50,414 bases of DNA, from positions 1 to 50,414 of the forward strand of contig CAYSNW010000024.1 of NCBI GenBank assembly GCA_964432415.1, in the 5' to 3' direction. This document shows, piece after piece, positions 1 to 6,965 of this stretch. The notes beneath the pieces are model-generated. The model saw only the letters and a program-made list of their open reading frames with translations, had not been told where the DNA came from and did not search any database. Source of the stretch: JAFECT01 sp964432415. Lineage in GTDB: Bacteria; Pseudomonadota; Alphaproteobacteria; Caulobacterales; Caulobacteraceae. Position 1 is the stretch's first letter; the number at the start of each line of letters is the position of its first letter. A program made the position numbers and the translations under genes.

Positions 1-1001
1 TCAAGGGCAAGCGGGTGATGCTCGATCCCGCCCAGTCCTCGGCCTGGTACTTCGACGCCCTGGACAAGGCCGGCGCCGTGGTGGTGCGCGCCCAGGACCC
101 CTGCACCCTGCCCCGCGCCTGCAAGAACAAGGTCGAGATCCAGGGTTCGCGCGACGCCCATGCGCGCGATGGCGCCGCCCTTGCCCGCTTCCTGCACTGG
201 GCCGCTACCGACGCCCAGAAATCCCTGCCCGACGAGATCGAGGTGGTGAAGACGCTGGAGCGCTTCCGCGAGGCCACCGGCGCGCTGAAGGACCTGTCCT
301 TCGACACCATCGCCGGCGCCGAATCCAATGGCGCCATCGTCCACTACCGGCCCACCGAGCGGCTGAACAAGCGCACGAAATCGGGGTCACTTCTGCTGGT
401 CGATTCCGGGGCCCAGTACCTGGACGGCACCACCGATGTGACCCGCACCATCGCCATGGGCGAGCCCTCCGCCGAAATGCGCGAGCGCTTCACCCTGGTG
501 CTCAAGGGCCATATCGCCCTGGCGCGCGTGCGCTTCCCGGCCGGGACCACCGGCTCGGCCCTGGATGCGCTGGCGCGCATGGCGCTGTGGGAAAGGGGCC
601 TGGACTACGACCACGGCACCGGCCATGGCGTCGGCAGCTACCTCGGCGTCCACGAGGGACCGCAGCGCATCGCCAAGGCGCCCAATTCCGTGGCCCTGCG
701 CCCGGGCATGATCGTCTCCAACGAGCCCGGCTTCTATAAGACCGGCGAATACGGCATCCGGGTCGAGAACCTGCAGGTGGTCACCGAGCCTGCCGACATC
801 CCGGGGGGCGAGCGCCCCATGCTGGGCTTCGAGACCCTGACGCTGGCCCCCATCGACCGCAACCTGATCGAGGTTTCGCTGCTGACCGCGGAAGAGCGGG
901 CGTGGCTCAACGCCTATCACTCGCGGGTGCTAAAGGTCGTCGGACCCCAGGTCGAGCCCGAGGTGCGGGCCTGGCTGGAGCAGGCGACCGCGGCGATCTG
1001 A
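1..1001 (+). CDS. Xaa-Pro aminopeptidase (M24B), 3' part
   Basis: This is the C-terminal 332 residues of a metallo-aminopeptidase that removes an N-terminal residue preceding proline. The frame is open to the left edge, so the start lies outside the window; the GTG and ATG near position 15 are internal. The pita-bread catalytic domain is intact. Metal ligands are visible as Asp in LLLVDSG, Asp in TTDVTRT, His in GTGHGVG, Glu in NEPGFY and Glu in IRVENL. The C-terminal tail after FETLTLAPID is the extension found in the long aminopeptidase P group. The protein is probably cytoplasmic, but its N-terminus is not visible. A 63-bp gap separates it from the next gene on the same strand. The family call is secure; the exact substrate is not. 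Confidence 0.93.
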   Translation, partial: KGKRVMLDPAQSSAWYFDALDKAGAVVVRAQDPCTLPRACKNKVEIQGSRDAHARDGAALARFLHWAATDAQKSLPDEIEVVKTLERFREATGALKDLSFDTIAGAESNGAIVHYRPTERLNKRTKSGSLLLVDSGAQYLDGTTDVTRTIAMGEPSAEMRERFTLVLKGHIALARVRFPAGTTGSALDALARMALWERGLDYDHGTGHGVGSYLGVHEGPQRIAKAPNSVALRPGMIVSNEPGFYKTGEYGIRVENLQVVTEPADIPGGERPMLGFETLTLAPIDRNLIEVSLLTAEERAWLNAYHSRVLKVVGPQVEPEVRAWLEQATAAI

Positions 1002-1064
1002 TCGACGCGTGGTTGCATCGCGCCCGTTAGGCTGAGAGCCTGCGTCGTCAAAGCGCGGGGTTGC

Positions 1065-2279
1065 ATGACACTGAGCGGACCACGGATCGGGCGGCGGAGC
1101 GCCCTGGCGGCCGGCCTTGCCGTGCTCGCGGCGCCTGTCGCCAGCCGCGCGGCGGAAGCGCGCCTGGGTCAGGGACCGCTGGGCGACATCCTGTTCGACC
1201 CGGACATGGGGCCGATTCCCCTCGACTTGAAGCTCCGCCTCATCCGTGTGCCGGCGACCGCCAACGGCCAGAATGTCGAGGCCATCATCGACAGCGGGGC
1301 GTCCTTCACGGTTTTCGATCTCGCCTTCGCCCACGCCCTTGGCCTGAACGACGCCGGTTCGATCGCCGCCCACGGCAACAGCGGGACGGTCGGGGCGCGG
1401 GTGATGACCGGCGCGGAGATCCAGATCGGCGGGTTCCGCATGGCGCACCGCAACGTCACTGCGCTCGACCTCTCAGCCCTGCAGAAGACGGCGCCGGCGG
1501 TGAAGCTGGTGATCGGCGGTGACCTGCTGAACTGGCTCGCGGTCGATTTCGACTTTCCGGCCCGGCGGATGGGAATGGCGTTCAGCGGCCGGGCGCAGCC
1601 GCCTCAGGGCGCGGTCACCGAACTGTTGCGGCCCGGGCGCATGGGCCTTCGCTTGATCAAGACCCACATCGAGGGCGGACCGGCGACCTGGGCGATGATG
1701 GACCTGGGCGACGCCAACGCGATCAGCATCTCGGCGGTCTGGGCGCGCGAGCAGGGCCTGCTCGAGGGGCGACGGGTCTCGGCAGGCGCGACCGCGTCGG
1801 TCGAGGGGATCAACTCGACCCTGCTTGTAAGCCTGCGCGAGGTGACGATCGCCGGTGTGACCTTCAGCGACGTGCCGGCCCAGCTGATCGAACCCTGGCG
1901 CGACACCGAGACCCCGGTGAACATCGGCCTTCCCCTGATGCGCCGGTTCCGGCTGATCACCGATTTTCCGCGCGGCCAGGCCAGCCTCGCGCCCGACCCG
2001 GCGATGCTGGGCCAACCCCTGCCCAAGGACCGGTCGGGCCTGGGCGTCACCCACACGCGGCGCGGCCTGCAGGTGCTGCTGGTGGCTCCGGGCAGTCCGG
2101 CCGAAAAGGCCGGCTGGCGCAAGGGGGACGAAATCGTCGCCGTGAACGGCCGACCGGCTGGCGGCGAGCCCGCGGGCGACCGCGAGGGCGGCTGGGCGTC
2201 AGGGCCGGACGGCACGGTCGTGACCCTGACCCTCGCCGATGGAAGCCGGCGGCGGCTGACCCTGGCCACCTACTACTGA
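1065..2279 (+). CDS. exported retropepsin-like aspartic protease with PDZ domain (paralogue 1)
   Basis: A 404-residue protein with a Tat-like N-terminus (GRRSALAAG, then a hydrophobic stretch and an Ala-rich cleavage region near residue 30), so probably periplasmic. It has two retropepsin-like lobes. Lobe 1 carries the catalytic triplet DSG at residues 76-78 in AIIDSGAS. Lobe 2 carries DLG at 213-215, keeping Asp and Gly but lacking the usual Ser or Thr. A PDZ domain occupies roughly residues 325-400 (PGSPAEKAGW, GDEIVAVNG). The same layout recurs in the genes at 2368 and 4391, so the three form a paralogous set. The start is the ATG at 1065; no strong ribosome binding site is seen. Proteolysis is inferred from the family and the DSG motif, and the substrate is unknown. 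Confidence 0.85.
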   Translation: MTLSGPRIGRRSALAAGLAVLAAPVASRAAEARLGQGPLGDILFDPDMGPIPLDLKLRLIRVPATANGQNVEAIIDSGASFTVFDLAFAHALGLNDAGSIAAHGNSGTVGARVMTGAEIQIGGFRMAHRNVTALDLSALQKTAPAVKLVIGGDLLNWLAVDFDFPARRMGMAFSGRAQPPQGAVTELLRPGRMGLRLIKTHIEGGPATWAMMDLGDANAISISAVWAREQGLLEGRRVSAGATASVEGINSTLLVSLREVTIAGVTFSDVPAQLIEPWRDTETPVNIGLPLMRRFRLITDFPRGQASLAPDPAMLGQPLPKDRSGLGVTHTRRGLQVLLVAPGSPAEKAGWRKGDEIVAVNGRPAGGEPAGDREGGWASGPDGTVVTLTLADGSRRRLTLATYY

Positions 2280-2335
2280 GGCTGGCCGCCGGGTTACCGA
2301 TCCTTAAGAGGACAAGCACCGCCTTTGATAGATAT

Positions 2336-2353
2336 TAGTAGTTATCGCTACTA
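2336..2353. promoter_or_regulatory. palindromic operator candidate before the protease/TrmB unit
   Basis: A perfect 6-bp inverted repeat, TAGTAG-TTATCG-CTACTA, lies 14 bp upstream of the ATG at 2368 in the 88-bp gap between paralogues 1 and 2. A second outer pair, GATAG (2327-2331) and CTATC (2351-2355), partly overlaps it. The surrounding DNA is AT-rich for this genome and could include a -10 element. The natural candidate ligand is the TrmB-type regulator encoded two genes downstream (3543-4391), which is inference. Confidence 0.45.
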
Positions 2354-2367
2354 TCATTGAGGCCGTC

Positions 2368-3543
2368 ATGAACCGCCGCGCCCTGCTCCTCTCCGCCGCC
2401 GCCCTCGCCATCGCGGCCGGCCCAGCCTGTTCCCAGGCCGTGTTCGACAAGGCCGAGAAACCCATCCCCTTCGAATTCTTCCATGGCAACCGCATCGTTC
2501 TGCAGGGCGCCATCAACGGTCGCGCCACCGAGATCCTGCTGGACAGCGGCGCGGGCCTCTCCTGCCTGGACAAGGCCTTCGCGGACTCGATCGGGGTGAA
2601 GGCGGTGACCACCATTCCCCTGAAGGGCGTCGCCGGGACCGTCCAGGCGGGCTACGGCGTGGGCGTCACCTTCAGCGTCGGCGGCTTCGAGCAGAAGGGC
2701 GTCAACGTCCTGATCCTGGACCTGTCCCCCATCGCCAACCAGATCGGCCACCCCATCCCCGCGGTCCTGGGCCGAAGCGTGTTCGACGCCGCCGTCGTCG
2801 ACATCGACTTTCCAAAACGGCTTATCGCCTTCCGCGATCCGGCCCGCTTCACCCCGCCCGCCGGCGCCGTGACCCTGGCCCTGACGCCGACGCCCTCCGA
2901 CCCCGGTACGCGCGACGTCCCGGTGTCGCTGGAGGGTCGCGCGCCGGTCATGGCCGGTTTCGATCTCGGCAACGGCGACGCCCTGATCGTCTCCAAGGCC
3001 TACGGGGACAGCGAGCAGCTGTTGAAGGATCGGCCCTCGAGCACCGAGATGTCCGGCGGCGTGGGCGGCCTAAAGGTGCGAAGCGTGGCGACCTTCCGAC
3101 GCCTGACCATCGCGAGCTTCGAGTTCCAGGACGTGCCCGCCAGCCTCAATCGAGGAGAGGGCGAACTTCCGGCGAAGGGCCTGAATGTGGGGATCGACGT
3201 GTGGAAGCGGTTCCACCTGATGATCGACTATACGCACGGCCAGCTCAGCCTCATTCCCGACGCCCAGGCCATGGCGGCGCCCTACCGAAAGAACCGGGCC
3301 GGCCTGGCCACCCGCCCCGACGGCGACCATCTCACGGTCACCCATGTCGCGGCTGGAAGTCCGGCGGAGGCCGAGGGCTGGAAGGTCGGGGAGCAGATCC
3401 GTGCCGTGAACGGCGAGCCGGTGGGTCCGAAATTCCTTCGCGGCGACAGTTTCCTGTGGCCCATGGGCGCGGCGGGAACGACGGTCGAACTGACCATGGC
3501 CGACGGCTCGACACGGCGGCTGACTCTGAAGGACTATTTCTGA
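2368..3543 (+). CDS. exported retropepsin-like aspartic protease with PDZ domain (paralogue 2)
   Basis: A 391-residue protein with an Ala-rich signal peptide of about 24 residues ending near ACSQA, so probably periplasmic. Lobe 1 has DSG at residues 59-61 (ILLDSGAGLS). Lobe 2 has DLGNG at 199-203, again Asp-Leu-Gly instead of Asp-Ser/Thr-Gly. A C-terminal PDZ domain contains AAGSPAEAEGW and GEQIRAVNG. It aligns through its whole length with the C-terminal two thirds of the 4391 gene: both have FEFF-x-GNRI before lobe 1 and VLG...VF..VVDIDF between the lobes. Its stop overlaps the start of the TrmB-type regulator by one base (TGATG), so the two are probably translated together. The substrate is unknown. 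Confidence 0.85.
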   Translation: MNRRALLLSAAALAIAAGPACSQAVFDKAEKPIPFEFFHGNRIVLQGAINGRATEILLDSGAGLSCLDKAFADSIGVKAVTTIPLKGVAGTVQAGYGVGVTFSVGGFEQKGVNVLILDLSPIANQIGHPIPAVLGRSVFDAAVVDIDFPKRLIAFRDPARFTPPAGAVTLALTPTPSDPGTRDVPVSLEGRAPVMAGFDLGNGDALIVSKAYGDSEQLLKDRPSSTEMSGGVGGLKVRSVATFRRLTIASFEFQDVPASLNRGEGELPAKGLNVGIDVWKRFHLMIDYTHGQLSLIPDAQAMAAPYRKNRAGLATRPDGDHLTVTHVAAGSPAEAEGWKVGEQIRAVNGEPVGPKFLRGDSFLWPMGAAGTTVELTMADGSTRRLTLKDYF

Positions 3544-4391
3544 TGGTTCCAGGTCCGGACACCCCGGAGGCCGCCCTCGCCTCCCTCGGCTTCACCGACA
3601 CGGAAGCCGCGATCTATTGCGAGTTGCTGCGGGCTTCGCCGTCCACGGGCTATCGCCTGGCCCAGGCCATCGGCAAGGCGCCGGCCAACACCTACCAGGC
3701 GCTGGCCGCGCTTACCCAGAAGGGCGCGGTGCTGGTCGACGAGGGCGAGACAAGAGCCTACCGGGCCGTGCCGTCGACGGAACTGCTGGCGGCGATGGAG
3801 CGGGGGTTCGCCGCACGTCGCGCCGAGGCCGAGGCGGCGCTCTCGACGATCGCGGCCACCGCCGACGACGACCGCCTCTATCAGCTGAAGAGTGTCCCTC
3901 AGGTCTTTGAAAAGGCGCGCGCCCTGATCGCCGGCGCGCGCGAGATCCTGCTGTTCGACCTGTTCCCGGAGCCGTTGTCGGCCTTGAAGCAGGACCTGGA
4001 GCGCGCCCAGGCGAGGGGCGTGACGCTGGCGGGCCTGACCTACGGCCCGCCCCCCCTCTTGCCGCCCTCGATCGTGGTCTCGCGTGGCTCGGACGTCGTG
4101 TTCGAACGCTGGCCAGGGCGACAGGTCAGCCTGGTAGCCGACGCGCGCCAGCACATGGAGGTGCTGCTGACCCACGACGGAACCGGCGTCCGGCACGGGG
4201 TGTGGAGCGACAGCGCCTACCTCGCGTGCCTCCGCCATTCCGGCCTGGCGGCGGAGATCCGCATGTCCGCCAACCCCGGCGAGGCCGAGCTGCCCCTGGC
4301 GAAACTGTCACTGCTGCGCAGCTATCCGGCCGGCCTGCGCGACCTGATCGGCCCGCCGATGGCCGGCGACCGGACGGGGGACGCCGCCTGA
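3543..4391 (+). CDS. TrmB-family transcriptional regulator
   Basis: A 282-residue cytoplasmic regulator. Residues about 5-75 form a TrmB-type winged helix (LGFTDTEAAIYCELL, then TGYRLAQAIGKAPANTYQALAALTQKG split by short turns). A Glu/Ala-rich helix follows (about 80-110), then a phospholipase-D-like effector domain (about 115-260). TrmB proteins usually sense small molecules, often sugars, but no ligand can be read here. The start was chosen at the ATG that overlaps the previous stop (TGATG); the open frame extends upstream only as a shadow of paralogue 2. Its stop overlaps the next start in the same way. Being sandwiched between two protease paralogues suggests that it controls them, possibly through the palindrome at 2336. 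Confidence 0.85.
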   Translation: MVPGPDTPEAALASLGFTDTEAAIYCELLRASPSTGYRLAQAIGKAPANTYQALAALTQKGAVLVDEGETRAYRAVPSTELLAAMERGFAARRAEAEAALSTIAATADDDRLYQLKSVPQVFEKARALIAGAREILLFDLFPEPLSALKQDLERAQARGVTLAGLTYGPPPLLPPSIVVSRGSDVVFERWPGRQVSLVADARQHMEVLLTHDGTGVRHGVWSDSAYLACLRHSGLAAEIRMSANPGEAELPLAKLSLLRSYPAGLRDLIGPPMAGDRTGDAA

Positions 4392-6202
4392 TGCATCGCT
4401 TCCTGCTGGTCCTTGGGCTCCTCTGGACCGCCGCCCCGCCCGCCCGCGCCGACGCGGTCTCCGAACTCGAGCGCTACGTCGACTGGCGGGGCGGCCCAGC
4501 CTTCCTGCGCCTGAGCAGCTTGCACGAGCGGGGCGAAGTCGAGGTCGCTGGATTGAAGGGAACCGCGGAGCTGTGGGAGGACCGGACGCGCCTGCGCTCG
4601 GACGCCGACCTGGGCGTGCTCAAGACCGCGGAGGCCGTGACACCCACCGACGCCTGGCAGATGACCCAGAGCGGAGTGATCGAGAACGCCTCCGAGGCGC
4701 GGGTGCGCGAGGCGCGCCGTGAGGCCCTGCTGCTGTTCGGCGGCGCCCTTCGGGGAGAGGGCGGAGCCCACGCCAGCCTGCAGCCCACCGAGGCGCGCGA
4801 CGGCCTCATATGGGGGGTTGTCCGCATCAGCTTTGGCGACGACGACCACTACGACCTGTTCATCGACCAGGAGACGGGCGCCCTGCACGGCCTGCGTGTC
4901 TACGAGAACCGCCGCACCCGTTTCGAACGCTTCGAGGACTGGCGCCTCGTCGACGGCGTGCGCATGCCGTTTCTCGAGCGCACCGAGTCCGATCTGAAGG
5001 GGCAGGACTCGACCCTGCGCTGGACCCTGATCGAGGTGAACCGTCCGATCGAGGACGCGCGCTTCGCCCGTCCAGCCTCTGCGCGGAAGGTCGTCTTCGC
5101 TCCGGGCGCAGCCTCCACCGGCTGGATCGACTTCGAATTCTTCGACGGCAATCGGATCTATTTCAACGCCCGAATCAACGGCCGCGAGACCGTCGTCCTG
5201 CTCGACAGCGGCGCGGAAACTACGTTCCTCGACAAAGGGTTCGCCGCATCTCTTGGCCTGAAACCGCAGGGTGGCATGGCGACCGTCGGCACCGGCGGGT
5301 CCGATACCGCCGGCCTTGTGGGCGGCGTCACCGTCGAGATCGGCGCCCTGAAGCTCGCCGACCTGACCGTCGCGACGCTCGACCTGGCCCCCATCGGCAA
5401 GCGTATCGGCCATCCCCTGCCCGTAGTCCTGGGAAATGAGGTCTTCAACGAACTAGTGGTCGACATCGACTTCGAACATCACCGCCTGGCGTTCCGCGAC
5501 CCGGGCGTCTTCACCCCGCCCGCCGGCGCCGCCGAGGTCCCGGCCCGGCTGGTCGACGGCATCCGCGCCGTGCCTGTGTCCGTCGAGGGCCGCGCGCCGG
5601 TCTCCTTCGACTTCGACCTCGGCAATGGCTCGCCGCTGCTGGTCTTCCCGGCCTACTGGCAGAAGGAGAAGCTGCTGGAGGGGCGGCCGCACTCGGCGGC
5701 CCTCGGCGGCGCCATCGGCGGAATCCATCCCGAGACGGTGGCGACGGTCCGCTCCATGACCTTCGCCGGCGTAACCTTCGCCGATGTGCCGACCGTCTTC
5801 ACCCCCGAAGGCCCCTCGGCCGTCGACACCAGCCACACCCTGGGCAATGTCGGCCTGCCGATCCTGGCGCGCTTCCACCTGATCACCGACTACCCGCACG
5901 ACCGCTTGTGGCTGACGCCCTACCCGGACCAGATCGGGCGGCCGTTCCCGAAGGACCGCCTGGGCCTCGCCATGCAACCGGACGGCGCGGGCTACGTCGT
6001 GGAATTCGTCGCGCCCGGCAGCCCCGCCGAAGGCGCCGGGTTCAAGGCCGGCGAGAAGGTGAGGCTCGTCGAGCGCAAGCCGCGCGACGCCTGGACCGAC
6101 CAGACTCTGCGTGCGCTCTCCGGCGGCCGGGCGGGGACCGTTCTGGAGTTCACCCTGGCGGACGGCGCGGTGCGCCGCGTGCGGCTGGCGGAGTACTACT
6201 GA
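4391..6202 (+). CDS. exported LolA-like domain fused to retropepsin-like protease and PDZ (paralogue 3)
   Basis: A 603-residue protein with a signal peptide ending near PPARADA (residues 1-21). Residues about 22-250 resemble the LolA/outer-membrane-lipoprotein-sorting beta fold (repeated strands such as GTAELWEDRTRLR and DLFIDQETGALHGLRVYE). This is followed by the two-lobed protease module seen in the genes at 1065 and 2368, with DSG at 272-274 and DLGNG at 409-413, and by a PDZ domain (APGSPAEGAGFKAGE). It is therefore a fusion of a probable lipid- or lipoprotein-binding domain to an aspartic-protease-like module. Translation is coupled to the TrmB-type regulator through TGATG. The stop lies 4 bp from the convergent methyltransferase gene. 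The LolA-like assignment rests on pattern only and is less certain than the protease part. Confidence 0.8.
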   Translation: MHRFLLVLGLLWTAAPPARADAVSELERYVDWRGGPAFLRLSSLHERGEVEVAGLKGTAELWEDRTRLRSDADLGVLKTAEAVTPTDAWQMTQSGVIENASEARVREARREALLLFGGALRGEGGAHASLQPTEARDGLIWGVVRISFGDDDHYDLFIDQETGALHGLRVYENRRTRFERFEDWRLVDGVRMPFLERTESDLKGQDSTLRWTLIEVNRPIEDARFARPASARKVVFAPGAASTGWIDFEFFDGNRIYFNARINGRETVVLLDSGAETTFLDKGFAASLGLKPQGGMATVGTGGSDTAGLVGGVTVEIGALKLADLTVATLDLAPIGKRIGHPLPVVLGNEVFNELVVDIDFEHHRLAFRDPGVFTPPAGAAEVPARLVDGIRAVPVSVEGRAPVSFDFDLGNGSPLLVFPAYWQKEKLLEGRPHSAALGGAIGGIHPETVATVRSMTFAGVTFADVPTVFTPEGPSAVDTSHTLGNVGLPILARFHLITDYPHDRLWLTPYPDQIGRPFPKDRLGLAMQPDGAGYVVEFVAPGSPAEGAGFKAGEKVRLVERKPRDAWTDQTLRALSGGRAGTVLEFTLADGAVRRVRLAEYY

Positions 6203-6206
6203 GCGC

Positions 6207-6965
6207 TCAGACCTGGGCGAAACCGCCCGTGGCTTCGAAGCGGATGGTCACCTCGCCTCCATCCGTCGCCTCGGAAAGGCGGCGGGCAAGGTCGCTCATG
6301 TACCCGTCCTCATCGCCCAGCATCCGGCCGTGCGCCGCGGCGTAGGAGGTGGTCATCAGCAGGCCCGCGGCGCGCTCGGGCGTTAGGACCACGTCGAAAC
6401 CGAAGGCAATATCCTCGATGTGCGAAAAGGCGCCGGATGCGCGCAACAGTTCCGGATAGGGCCGCCAGACGCTGAGGCGCGTGTCGGTGTGCGCGGCCCA
6501 CAGCGCCATCTCGCCCTGGAACAGTTCGACCGCAGCGGCCGGTCCCGTGACCTCGAACGGCTGGTAGCCAAAGGCCAGGAACACCCCGCCCGGCCGCAGC
6601 GCCTGCGCCACCCGCCGCCCGACCACGGCCGCATCCATCCAGTGGAAAGCCGTGGCGGAGAACACCGCATCGAGGGACTGAGGCAGCACCGCGGTCTCCG
6701 CCGGCGACACCACCACCGTCAGTCGGGGATCAACCGGGATCAACGCCGCCATGTCCGCGTCCGGCTCGATCACGGTCACCCGTTCGAAGCGCTTCAGTAT
6801 CTCGCCGGTGGCCTGGCCCGAGCCGGCGCCCAGTTCCGCCGCCTGCCCCCTTGCGTCGCCGCACAGTTCAGCCGCCCGGTCGAACAGCCAGGCCGGATAG
6901 CCCGGGCGGAAGGCACGGTAGCGGTCCGCGTGCAGGCCGTAGCGGGGGCTGGTGGGCTGGTTCAT
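6207..6965 (-). CDS. class I SAM-dependent methyltransferase
   Basis: A 252-residue cytoplasmic enzyme of the Methyltransf_11/25 type. SAM-binding motif I is AELGAGSGQATG (about residue 40). An acidic residue follows at the end of strand 2 (VIEPDADM), and motif IV/post-I region SATAFHWMD is typical of the trans-aconitate and generic small-molecule methyltransferase group. The substrate cannot be assigned. The start is the ATG that overlaps the ligA stop by 4 bp (ATGA), so it is translated from the ligA message. Confidence 0.85.
   Translation of the reverse strand: MNQPTSPRYGLHADRYRAFRPGYPAWLFDRAAELCGDARGQAAELGAGSGQATGEILKRFERVTVIEPDADMAALIPVDPRLTVVVSPAETAVLPQSLDAVFSATAFHWMDAAVVGRRVAQALRPGGVFLAFGYQPFEVTGPAAAVELFQGEMALWAAHTDTRLSVWRPYPELLRASGAFSHIEDIAFGFDVVLTPERAAGLLMTTSYAAAHGRMLGDEDGYMSDLARRLSEATDGGEVTIRFEATGGFAQV

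Noticed and set aside
3201..3542. Upstream extension of the TrmB regulator frame
   Set aside because: It lies inside paralogue 2 in another frame and is Arg/Pro-rich; the conserved helix-turn-helix begins right after the TGATG at 3541-3545.
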